64,000 bases of DNA, taken from contig JAEXNA010000118.1 in assembly GCA_023447635.1 (NCBI GenBank), positions 1-64,000 on the forward strand. The letters are read 5' to 3'. The notes beneath the pieces were generated by a model, which was not told the DNA's origin, made no database searches, and saw only the letters and a list, made by a program, of their open reading frames with translations. This stretch comes from Vulcanimicrobiota bacterium. Its GTDB lineage: Bacteria > Vulcanimicrobiota > Xenobia > Xenobiales > JADMJV01. The position numbers and the translations under genes are program-made. Of this stretch, positions 39,391 through 47,908 are shown piece by piece; positions within the stretch are counted from its first letter, which is position 1; every line of letters starts with the position of its first letter.

Positions 39391-40713
39391 TTAGAAGAAC
39401 GATCCTACGAACGAGGAGACCGCCGAGACGGCGCCTCCGACTTGACTGACGATGGGGATATTGGTCGCGGCCGCCACCGATCCGATAGCGGTAATAACGC
39501 TGGTGACCCTGCGGCCGGTGCTGGCTTCGGGGTCGCGCAAAGTCGAGATGGCGGTCGCCGTATCGGCCGCCGCGATAGCTACGTTCAGACCGGGAACAAA
39601 GCGTCCTCCCGCCCGCGCGACGGTGCTGACCACCGCCCGTCGAGCCACGGCTCGGGTGGCGGCTTCGGCAGCCTCTTGACCGCCCTGACGCAGGAGCCGC
39701 GTGGCGGCCGTCCGATTCGTCGTTCCCAGTGTGCTGGCCAGTGTCGACCCACCCTCGCGGGCCGCCTGAGTGCTCGCCCGGGTAGCGGCACGCGTGGTCG
39801 CGTTGGCCGGGTTGGCGGCGCGACGGGCAGCATCGCGAGAGATGGCGGCGCGTCGCTCGGCCCGCGTCGCGGCATCGCGGTTGAGGCCCGGGTCGCGTCG
39901 CGCGTTCTCAGGCAGGGCGGCTTCAGCGGCCTCGCGCGACGCCGCGCGGACTACGCTGTCAGGCGCGTTGGGGATTCGCTGGCGTACGGCTTCGGCGGCT
40001 GCGCGACGGGCACTGCCGCGCAGCATGTTCTGGCTGCCTTCGATGGTATCTTTGGCTAAAGCCGCCGTCGTTCCGGCCGCCTGACTGACCTCGCCGACGA
40101 CCTGATTGGTGTCGCCTTTGCCGTCGAAGATGGCTGCGACCTGGCCCGGGAGCGCGACCGCTCCACCCAGCACTCCAGCTCCCGAGCCCGCTGCGGGAAG
40201 GCGGCTGCCCACCCGTCCGGTGCCTCCGTCGGTGGCATCGGCGATGCGGGTGGCGATACCGCCGCGTCTTCCGTCGGCAAGTTCGGCGGCGTTGTCGATG
40301 TTGCTGGCGACAATGTTGCCCGCTTTCGCGGCTAGCTCGGCGGGGTTGGGAGAGGGGCCCTCGGCAGGCGCGGCCCCGGCGTTGATCTGCGCAGCCGTCT
40401 GAGCAGCCGGCGAGGGGGTAGGGGCCGGCGAGGCGGCCGGCGCTCCGTTGCGGAACTCGTTGGCCGCGGTGGCCAGACGAGACGAGTTAGCGCCCTGGGG
40501 GTCGCGCGCTCGGGCAGCGGCTTGCTGGGCCAGAGCACGACGGTCGGTGGCCGGGGCGCCGGAGACAGAGGCCCTGTCGGTGGGGGCGGGAGTTCGGTTG
40601 GGGGCGGCGGCCGGAGGTGGGGTTGGAGTTGGAGGCGACGCGGGCCGTGACGCCTCGCTCGGTCGCGCTTCGGGTCCGCTGAGCTGTGGGCTTCTCGCGC
40701 CGACTTTGTCCAT
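39391..40713 (-). CDS. Ala/Arg-rich low-complexity protein, putative secreted substrate
   Basis: 440 residues. An N-terminal ~100-residue Pro/Ala/Thr-rich disordered segment without signal peptide (PASPPTPTPPPAAAPNRTPA) is followed by long Ala/Arg amphipathic helices (SREAAEAALPENARRDPGLN, AISRDAARRAANPANATTRA) and a hydrophobic Gly/Ala/Val C-terminus (FVPGLNVAIAAADTATAIST, VSQVGGAVSAVSSFVGSFF). It resembles the tail of the 1012-residue protein. Translationally coupled to the trigger-factor-like gene. Function unknown. Confidence 0.6.
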   Translation of the reverse strand: MDKVGARSPQLSGPEARPSEASRPASPPTPTPPPAAAPNRTPAPTDRASVSGAPATDRRALAQQAAARARDPQGANSSRLATAANEFRNGAPAASPAPTPSPAAQTAAQINAGAAPAEGPSPNPAELAAKAGNIVASNIDNAAELADGRRGGIATRIADATDGGTGRVGSRLPAAGSGAGVLGGAVALPGQVAAIFDGKGDTNQVVGEVSQAAGTTAALAKDTIEGSQNMLRGSARRAAAEAVRQRIPNAPDSVVRAASREAAEAALPENARRDPGLNRDAATRAERRAAISRDAARRAANPANATTRAATRASTQAAREGGSTLASTLGTTNRTAATRLLRQGGQEAAEAATRAVARRAVVSTVARAGGRFVPGLNVAIAAADTATAISTLRDPEASTGRRVTSVITAIGSVAAATNIPIVSQVGGAVSAVSSFVGSFF

Positions 40714-40849
40714 CTGGAAGTTCCCCCGCGATCTTGATGCTCCGGCGGAGTTTCCTCGTCGACGGGAACTCTCCTAGGAGAAGACCCTGGGGGAGGGGAA
40801 GTGCCTTTCCGCCAGGGACTGCGGGACGGTCTCGGCCAAGGGGGCCAGG

Positions 40850-41980
40850 ATGGATCGTCGCAAGTTTTTGATGGTTGGGACAGCGACTCTCGCCTTATCG
40901 GCGCTGGGCTGCGGCAGCTCGATCGAACCGCTCGCCGTTGGGCCGGGGCCGGTCGATAGCCCTCCCCCTGCCCCTCTTCCTCCCACCTACCCCGAGCTGA
41001 ACTACATCACCAGGGACCCGGCCTTCACCGACTACCGGCCGGCCGTCGATGTCACCGGCCAGCGCTTCGTCTTCGAACGGTCGCCGGTGGGAGGCAGCGG
41101 ACTTCGGCTGTACCTGGTGGAGGGACCGGACGGGGCGGACCCCACCCCGTTCACGGACAGTCCTCTGGGCTACGGTGCCCAGTCCAGGCCTTGTTGGAGC
41201 TGGAGTAACGACCGGGTCATGTTCAACGTCGAGGCCAGCGGCACCACGGTGCAGCATGTGGCCATCGCGGAGGCCGACGGCTCTTCTCCAACCCTGATGC
41301 CGGACAGCAACGGCCTCCTGTACCCGCAGTGGTCCGAGGACGGCACTCAGGTCGTGGTCTACAACCTGAGGAGCCACCCCGACGAGCCGGAGCCCAGGAC
41401 CTCGCTGGTGCCGGTCAGCAGCGGCGCCACCACCGTGGTTCTGAATCTCAACGGGACGGACGCGGCGAGCAACCCCGTGTTCGGCGGCTTCGCCTGCCCC
41501 CGAGGCAGCGACCCGCGCAGCATCGCCTATGCAGGCCAGCCGACGCGAGCCGACTGGGTTCCTGCGGTGACGGCGGCCTGCCCCAACGAGGCCGGCGGTT
41601 ACAATCAGTGCTATAACTACGTGTTCGTGAACGAGCAGCAGGGGAACGGCTATTCGTCGCGCCCCTTAGAGCGGGAAGCTTCGGTCACGACCTACGATCC
41701 GCGCTATCAGGGTCGCGCCCCCTGGTGGTCGCCGGACGGCCGCTACGTGGTGTTCGAATCCGACCGTAACGGCGGCTACGCTATCTTCCTGTTCGACACT
41801 CAGGGCGACGGCGTAGCGGTCCAGCTGACCGACGAGCGACTGCAGGCCCAGCACGCCAAGTTTTTCCCGGCCGGCAACCGCATCGTTTTCACCGTCTACC
41901 AGCAGTTGCCCACGGTGCAGCAGCCTCAGCCTCCGCGCGGGATCGCCTGGATCGATCTGACCGGCTACTTGGGAAGCTGA
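40850..41980 (+). CDS. PD40/TolB-like beta-propeller lipoprotein
   Basis: 376 residues. N-terminus MDRRKFLMVGTATLALSALG followed by C: RR plus lipobox. PD40-type blades: PAVDVTGQRFVFERS, PCWSWSNDRVMFNV, YPQWSEDGTQVVVYN, APWWSPDGRYVVFESDRNGG, AKFFPAGNRIVFTV. Secreted or surface propeller of unknown ligand. A Pro-rich linker follows the lipidated Cys. Confidence 0.75.
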   Translation: MDRRKFLMVGTATLALSALGCGSSIEPLAVGPGPVDSPPPAPLPPTYPELNYITRDPAFTDYRPAVDVTGQRFVFERSPVGGSGLRLYLVEGPDGADPTPFTDSPLGYGAQSRPCWSWSNDRVMFNVEASGTTVQHVAIAEADGSSPTLMPDSNGLLYPQWSEDGTQVVVYNLRSHPDEPEPRTSLVPVSSGATTVVLNLNGTDAASNPVFGGFACPRGSDPRSIAYAGQPTRADWVPAVTAACPNEAGGYNQCYNYVFVNEQQGNGYSSRPLEREASVTTYDPRYQGRAPWWSPDGRYVVFESDRNGGYAIFLFDTQGDGVAVQLTDERLQAQHAKFFPAGNRIVFTVYQQLPTVQQPQPPRGIAWIDLTGYLGS

Positions 41981-41990
41981 GGCGGCTGGT

Positions 41991-42380
41991 CTAGTAGCGG
42001 TAATAGCTGTTGGTGTAGGTGGTATTCCCGTAGCGATTGGAAGTCGAGTTGTAGGTGCCGCCTCCGAGGTTTCCATTGGTATACGTGGTGTTCCCGTAGC
42101 GGTTCGAAGTCGCGTTGTAATTGGCGCCGCCTAAACTCCCGTTGGTATAGGTGGTATTCCCATAGCGGTTCGAAGTCGTGTTGTAATAGCTGCCGCCGAC
42201 GTTCCCGTTGGTGTAGGTGGTATTCCCGTAGCGGTTCTGCGTCAGGTTGACGTACTGCCCGTTCACGTAGCCGGTGGTGTAGACGGTGTTCCCGTAGCGC
42301 CGGGAGTTCAGGTAGTCCTGAGCCGAGGCAGGTAGAGCCGATAGGGCGAGCAGCAGGGCGGTGAAAGCGATAGATCTCAT
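41991..42380 (-). CDS. Secreted RYGNTTYTNGN-repeat protein
   Basis: 129 residues: a signal peptide (MRSIAFTALLLALSALPASA) and then only repeats. Five units of about 23 residues, of the form RYGNTTYTNGNLGGGTYNST plus SN, follow a first degenerate unit. High Tyr/Asn/Thr/Gly content and regular spacing predict a beta-solenoid or amyloid-like surface polymer. Repeats differ mainly at a few positions (L/V, S/T/A). Function unknown. It is convergent with the propeller lipoprotein gene. Confidence 0.7.
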   Translation of the reverse strand: MRSIAFTALLLALSALPASAQDYLNSRRYGNTVYTTGYVNGQYVNLTQNRYGNTTYTNGNVGGSYYNTTSNRYGNTTYTNGSLGGANYNATSNRYGNTTYTNGNLGGGTYNSTSNRYGNTTYTNSYYRY

Positions 42381-42577
42381 AGACTCCCCGTGGGGCGCGT
42401 GCGAAATTTAGGCGCAGAGCGCCGAGACCGTACCCCAACGGTTCGACTCTACAAGGGGCCTATGTCAGATTCTGGCAGTCGGGCCCCGCCAGGATTTTTT
42501 CAAATAGTTTCCGCCCTCCCAGGACGGCTCTTGCCACACCTCGTCGTTTCTCACATTGTTCTGATTCGGGCACGGTG

Positions 42578-43768
42578 ATGGAATTACTGCACGGTCGCTC
42601 CCAAGCGGGAAGGGAGGCCGGAGGCCTGGTCGATTCGAAGGATGTCGCCGTGAGCAATGAGCGTATGTCGGTCTCCTTTCGCCTTCGCCGTCTACTGAAG
42701 GTGCTGGGATGGGGCTCCTGGCGACGTCGCCGGCTTTTGCGGGCTTGGCGGGCCAACACGGCCTCCAGCCCCGAGGGGCAGGTGCGAAGTTTCCGGGGCG
42801 ACCTGCTGGCGCTTCGTCAGGCGACGCTCGACCCCAGCCTGGTGAGGGGCAACGGCGAAGGCCGGCTGTGCCTTCTGCCGGGAGCGTTGAAAGTGGCGGA
42901 ACAGAAGCCTCCTCACCAGAGAGCAGAGGACGGCTGGCTCGAGACAGCCTGGAGCGCGATCAGCCTTGCCGACGAGAGCGCAAGGGAGCCGATGGTGGGC
43001 GGCCTGACCGTGCTGGTTCCCCGTCGAGAGTGGGCCAACGTCTGGCACGGCACGGTCGACGTCTACAACGCCTATCTAGCGTCGAGGTATCTGGATCACG
43101 ACGCCGCGAGCACCCGCGTCGTTTTTGCTGATTTCGACGACCCGAACCCTTTCCAGCCCTTGTGGAGCCAGATTTCGCGGGAGACGCTGCGCTGGAAAGA
43201 GCTCGAGGTTCATGTCTGTGAAGAGGTGGCGATCTGTCCCACCAACTATTCCAGCCCGTTCAGCAGCAACCTGGGGCCTCGGCCGCCTTATCTGGAAGAC
43301 TTCTCCCGGGCTTTGCGAGGCCCCGACCGCGAAGACGAAGGCCTCGTGGTGGTGATCAGTCGGGCCGGTGCCGTCCAAAGAAACGTGGCTAACGAAGAAG
43401 AGGTCGCCGAGGCGATTCGCCAGGCCTTGCCTCAGGCCCGAGTCGTGCTGCAGCGGATGGAAGAGCTGGATTTCCAGGCGCAAGTCGACCTGGCCTCGCG
43501 CACCAGTCTTCTTGTCGGAGCTCATGGCGCAGGCTTGACTCACGCCCTCTTCTTGCCCCGACACGGGGCGCTCCTCGAACTCTTCCCCGGCTATCTCCAA
43601 GCCTTTCGCTTTCACTTCCGCAACATCTGCCGTTGGCGTGCGCTGCCCTACGCCAGCTGGATCAATTGGCAGATAGCGGACCCTCGGGACGGTCAGAGCG
43701 TGACCCTACCTGCAGCGAAAATCGCGGACCAGGCGGCCAGGCTGTGGCGTAAGCGCGGACCGGCCTAG
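42578..43768 (+). CDS. GT61-family glycosyltransferase
   Basis: About 396 residues; the start is uncertain (GTG at 42650 has a better GAAGGA site). GT61/DUF563 features: NVWHGTVDVYNAYLASRYLD, VVVISRAGAVQRNVANEEEV, MEELDFQAQVDLASRTSLLV, GAHGAGLTHALFLPRHGALL, ELFPGY. Enzymes of this family transfer xylose or GlcNAc to glycans; here it is likely a surface polysaccharide enzyme. There is no signal peptide, so it is probably cytosolic or membrane-associated. Confidence 0.82.
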   Translation: MELLHGRSQAGREAGGLVDSKDVAVSNERMSVSFRLRRLLKVLGWGSWRRRRLLRAWRANTASSPEGQVRSFRGDLLALRQATLDPSLVRGNGEGRLCLLPGALKVAEQKPPHQRAEDGWLETAWSAISLADESAREPMVGGLTVLVPRREWANVWHGTVDVYNAYLASRYLDHDAASTRVVFADFDDPNPFQPLWSQISRETLRWKELEVHVCEEVAICPTNYSSPFSSNLGPRPPYLEDFSRALRGPDREDEGLVVVISRAGAVQRNVANEEEVAEAIRQALPQARVVLQRMEELDFQAQVDLASRTSLLVGAHGAGLTHALFLPRHGALLELFPGYLQAFRFHFRNICRWRALPYASWINWQIADPRDGQSVTLPAAKIADQAARLWRKRGPA

Positions 43769-43877
43769 CGGGCTATAGAAAGGAAGAACTATTTGGTTAG
43801 AGGAACGATTTGGGGCTAAACCGCGTCTCGCATACGGGATCAGGTTCGTGTTGTAAATGGGGTTAAGGAGAACAGCG

Positions 43878-45863
43878 ATGAAGACGCAAAAAAGTTCGAT
43901 GGTTTCTTTGATGGCGGCGACCGCCCTGATGTTGGCTGGTTGCGGGAACAGCCAGCAAGACCACTGGGTGACCGGCCAGACCGGAAGCCCGCAGGTTCAG
44001 ACGGGGACTCTGGCCTTGCGCCAGGCAACCACTCACCCCGAAGCTGACACGTTAGGCCTGACCTTCCTCGATGCAGCGGGCGCCGAAGTTGGCTACAGCG
44101 AGGCGGTCATCGAGGGAACAGAAGCCTCGGCCAAGGCCGTTCTAGCCCAGGGCGGTGGTGGAGTGGACACCAGCGTCCCCAATGTTCCCTTGAGCACGCG
44201 CTCGGTGAAGATCGATCATCTGCGCAACGGCGGCTACGCGCTGGCCGACGAGACGGAAGAGGTGACCTGGAACGGAACGACGGGTACCTCTACCGACACG
44301 TCCGTCCCGACCGAAGTCGACGGTGATACCTCTCGCTGGAAAGGCTCCGTCGACGATACCGGGCGGGCTCACCTGACGGTGCAGCAGGGCGGCGCTACGG
44401 CCCAGGAGTTTCTGCTCAAGGGGGTGGCCTATTCGCCGGCCCCGATCGGCTATAACACCCGTCAGGGGCTGGACCTGGGCGACTTCTTCTGGGATTCGCC
44501 CGCTCCGCAGTACTTCATCGATTGGCAGAAGATGTGGGAACGCGACATCGAGAACATGCGCAAGATGGGGTTCAACACCATCCGTGTGTATAACATGATT
44601 CCGTACCACTTCCGCCAGTTGAACCCCAACGACCCGCCGATCGCCGGGATCCCTGACCCGTCGACCGTGCCCAACAACGTCGACTACGTCTACGAGCACA
44701 AGAAGTTCCTCGATGCTTGCTGGAACAACGGTAAGGACCCGATCTACGTGATCGTCGGTATCTCGATGCCGGACGAGGTCTGGTACAAGCAGATCAACGA
44801 TAACAAGGCGACGGACACCTTCATCGCCGCGGTCATCAAGTTCTGGGAGGCCGCCTTCCCGAAAGTGGTCGAGCAGACCGCGGACCATCCCGCCGTGATG
44901 GGCTACACCATGTTCAACGAGAAGGCGTTCCCTCAGTACTTTGCCGACACCGGCGGCGCCACCGCCGAGTTCTGGTGGGGCCAGGTGAAGCGGTTCAGCG
45001 AGCAAGCGAAAACGCTGGCTCCAGACAAACTGGTCGGTTGGGCGACCAACGACGATCCTTCGTTGCCTCAGCGGGCCCGAGGCTTCCTGGCCAGCCACGG
45101 GCAGGCGCTAGATTTCTTTGGGGTCAACGGATATCAAACTTCCTACTGGAGAGACTCTCTCGACGTCTACAAAAAAGAGGCTCTGGGCGCCCTCGCGCGG
45201 CCTGTTATCCTTACCGAGTTCGGAATCCCCAACACGACGAGGACGAACCGCACCAACTTCCAGCCCTACCTGGAGCCGGCTTTTACCGCGCTCAAGAACC
45301 GCATCGCGGCTCTCTTTGGCGTGGACGCCAGCCAGATCACCACGGGTGGCGCGGACGTGAATCTGACGTTCCCGACCGAGGCCAGCGCCAACAGCATCGT
45401 CAACAACGATCCTCAGGTACTGGCTGGGAGCGCCGAGATTGTCGGCCGCATGACTAAGGGCGCTTTCGAGCATCCGATCTGCGTCGGTCAGACCTACTTC
45501 GACTGGTCGGACGAATGGTGGAAGCAAGAGTCCTACGCCTCGGTCCAGATTCCGGACACGACCTCTCCCGACCCGAACGCCAAAAGGACGGTCTACGGCG
45601 TCGAGCTTAGCCCGTTCAAGCAAGAGGGCGGCCAACCGCTCGACCGGTTCCCCGGCGGCTATTGGGACGAAGAAGGCTTCGGTTTGCACAGCGTCGCGGT
45701 GAACCCGCAGCGCACGCCTCAGCAGGTGTTCACGCCGAACTCCCGGGAGGCCGGAGCCAACACTCGACCGGATATCCTGACGCCCCGACAGCCCGTTGTC
45801 GACGCTCTGTTGGGCGCCTACAAAGACGCTGAAGCCAGTCGCAACGCCGCTCTGGGCCAGTAG
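43878..45863 (+). CDS. TIM-barrel glycoside hydrolase lipoprotein (GH-A clan, GH72-like)
   Basis: 661 residues from MKTQKSSMVSLMAATALMLA, lipobox AGC, AGGAG upstream. Residues ~30-150 form a beta-rich N-terminal part. The barrel starts at FLLKGVAYSPAPIGYN, with FNTIRVYNMIP, VMGYTMFNEKAFPQYF (acid/base Glu) and VILTEFGIPNT (nucleophile Glu), consistent with clan GH-A beta-glucan-acting enzymes. It lies directly upstream of the pullulanase gene. Substrate unknown; beta-1,3-glucan is a guess. Confidence 0.7.
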   Translation: MKTQKSSMVSLMAATALMLAGCGNSQQDHWVTGQTGSPQVQTGTLALRQATTHPEADTLGLTFLDAAGAEVGYSEAVIEGTEASAKAVLAQGGGGVDTSVPNVPLSTRSVKIDHLRNGGYALADETEEVTWNGTTGTSTDTSVPTEVDGDTSRWKGSVDDTGRAHLTVQQGGATAQEFLLKGVAYSPAPIGYNTRQGLDLGDFFWDSPAPQYFIDWQKMWERDIENMRKMGFNTIRVYNMIPYHFRQLNPNDPPIAGIPDPSTVPNNVDYVYEHKKFLDACWNNGKDPIYVIVGISMPDEVWYKQINDNKATDTFIAAVIKFWEAAFPKVVEQTADHPAVMGYTMFNEKAFPQYFADTGGATAEFWWGQVKRFSEQAKTLAPDKLVGWATNDDPSLPQRARGFLASHGQALDFFGVNGYQTSYWRDSLDVYKKEALGALARPVILTEFGIPNTTRTNRTNFQPYLEPAFTALKNRIAALFGVDASQITTGGADVNLTFPTEASANSIVNNDPQVLAGSAEIVGRMTKGAFEHPICVGQTYFDWSDEWWKQESYASVQIPDTTSPDPNAKRTVYGVELSPFKQEGGQPLDRFPGGYWDEEGFGLHSVAVNPQRTPQQVFTPNSREAGANTRPDILTPRQPVVDALLGAYKDAEASRNAALGQ

Positions 45864-45916
45864 TCTATCGACGGAGGGGGGAAAGGGCTGGCTCATCGCG
45901 GACCGAAGCGGCCCAG

Positions 45917-47902
45917 GTGAGACTTCGAACCTGCCTGGCCGCCTTGCTGATCGGCGCCGCCCTTTTCCCTCTCCCGTCTTTCGCTCAACCGCCTCAGCTC
46001 GAGCATCCGGCGGACAAGTATATTTCAGACCAACCGCTGGGAGCGTTCCTGGGGACGGATTCGACCACGTTCCGAGTCTTCGCTCCCACCGCCAGCGCGG
46101 TCGAGGTGCGGCTGTACGAGTTCCCCACTGGGGGGAAGCCGCGCGCTTTGAAGATGAAGCGCAACGGGGACGGTACCTGGGAGGTCACCGCCCCTGAGCG
46201 GTTGGAGGGGCGTTACTACACGCTTCTGGCCCGGGGTCAGGACGTCGGTTTCGGGCATGAAGTGATCGACCCGTACGCGCGCTGTGTGACGGCATATGAC
46301 GGCCGAGGGTTCCTGGTCGAGGATAAGACGCCGCTGGCTCCGCGCCCCACCTTCCCGCCAAGCGAAGCGGTGATTTACGAACTGAGCGTGCGCGACTTCA
46401 CCATCGATCCCGAGAGCGGGGTCAAGGCGCGGGGCAAGTTCCTGGGACTGACGGAGGAGGGGACCCGGTTGGAGGGGACGCCTACCGGCCTGGACCACCT
46501 GGTCGACCTGGGTGTCAACACGGTACAGTTGATGCCGGTGACCGAGTTTGCCTCGAGCGAGGCGCAGGACCAGTACGGCTGGGGCTACGACTCGGTGCAC
46601 TTCAACACCCCCGACGGCTGGTTCGCCAGTAGTCCTCACGACGGCAGCCGGGTGCGCGAACTCAAGCAGACGATCGATGCCCTCCACCGCAAGGGGCTGC
46701 GGGTCACCCTGGACATGGTCTACAACCACACCATGGAAGACCGTTTTCATAACCGTATCTACAGCTTTGAGGGTCTGGTCCCCGGCTACTACTACCGAAG
46801 GCGGCCGGATGGGAGTTACTACAACGGCTCGGGAGTAGGCAACGAGTTACGGACCGAGGCGCCGATGGTGCGACGCTTCCTGGTCGATTCGACGAAGATG
46901 TGGGTGCAGGAGTATGGCGTCGACGGCTTCCGCTTCGACCTGATGGGGCTGATCGATGTGGACACGATGACGGAGATCGCCAGGGCCGTGCACGAGATCG
47001 ATCCCAACGTCATGGTCTACGGCGAGCCCTGGGTGGCCGATGAGACGCCGATCACGGTAACCGCCAAGGGGACGCAGAGGGGGCGAGGCTTTGCGGTCTT
47101 CAACGACGACTTCCGCGACGCGCTGAAGGGGCACGTGTTCCAGCCTTACGCCTCAGGCTTCGTGCAGACCGGCGAGAAGACCGACGAGATCCGCCAGGGA
47201 ATGTTGGGAGCCACGAACCCGCACAACCCTCGCTCCTTCGCGGCTTCTCCCCTGGAGACGATCAACTACGTCGAGTGCCACGACAATCATACCCTGTGGG
47301 ACCGCCTGCTCCTCTCCACCGATACCTCCGGCGCCCGCACCCCCCTGGCCTCCCCCGGGGCCGCCTCCGCCCCGGCCAGCGAAGAGCAGCGCGTGGCCAT
47401 GGCGCGTCTGGCCGCCGTGGCCGTTCTGACCGCTCAAGGGATCCCGTTTTTGCACAGCGGCCAGGAGTTCTTACGCACCAAGCAGGGCCACGAGAACAGC
47501 TACAATCAGCCCGACAGCGTGAACCAGATAGAGTGGAGGCGCAAGCTCGAGCACGCGGACACGGTGGCGTATTACCAGGGGCTGCTCCAACTCCGGCGCG
47601 AGCATCCGATGTTCCGCCTTCCCACGGCTGAGCTCGTCGAAGATGGTGTAACCTTCATGCTCGCCAACGAAGGTCTTGTCGTTGCCGCCCTGCACGACCC
47701 TGACGGTCAGGACCGTTGGAGTCGCGCCCTGGTCTGCCTGAACGGAAGAGGGGAGGCCACCGAAGTGAACCTCCCCCCTGGAGAGTGGCAGCTTATGGTC
47801 GACGGCGAGCGGGCCGGGACCGAGTCCCTCCGCCCCGTCCGGGGCACCCTCCACCTTCCCGGCCATAGCGCTGCGGTGCTGGCGCTACCGAAGAGGCCCT
47901 AG
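45917..47902 (+). CDS. Secreted type I pullulanase / GH13 debranching enzyme
   Basis: 661 residues, GTG start, signal peptide (LRTCLAALLIGAALFPLPSF). CBM48-like N-domain (FLGTDSTTFRVFAPTASAVE), then the GH13 barrel: VIYELSVRDFTI (YNWGYDP-type region is YGWGYDSVHFN), LDMVYNHT (region I), GVDGFRFDLMGLID (nucleophile Asp), VMVYGEPW (acid Glu) and VECHDNHTLWDRL (region IV). Cleaves alpha-1,6 linkages in pullulan or glycogen. With the preceding GH lipoprotein it forms a glucan-degrading pair. Confidence 0.9.
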   Translation: MRLRTCLAALLIGAALFPLPSFAQPPQLEHPADKYISDQPLGAFLGTDSTTFRVFAPTASAVEVRLYEFPTGGKPRALKMKRNGDGTWEVTAPERLEGRYYTLLARGQDVGFGHEVIDPYARCVTAYDGRGFLVEDKTPLAPRPTFPPSEAVIYELSVRDFTIDPESGVKARGKFLGLTEEGTRLEGTPTGLDHLVDLGVNTVQLMPVTEFASSEAQDQYGWGYDSVHFNTPDGWFASSPHDGSRVRELKQTIDALHRKGLRVTLDMVYNHTMEDRFHNRIYSFEGLVPGYYYRRRPDGSYYNGSGVGNELRTEAPMVRRFLVDSTKMWVQEYGVDGFRFDLMGLIDVDTMTEIARAVHEIDPNVMVYGEPWVADETPITVTAKGTQRGRGFAVFNDDFRDALKGHVFQPYASGFVQTGEKTDEIRQGMLGATNPHNPRSFAASPLETINYVECHDNHTLWDRLLLSTDTSGARTPLASPGAASAPASEEQRVAMARLAAVAVLTAQGIPFLHSGQEFLRTKQGHENSYNQPDSVNQIEWRRKLEHADTVAYYQGLLQLRREHPMFRLPTAELVEDGVTFMLANEGLVVAALHDPDGQDRWSRALVCLNGRGEATEVNLPPGEWQLMVDGERAGTESLRPVRGTLHLPGHSAAVLALPKRP

Positions 47903-47908
47903 CCGTCG

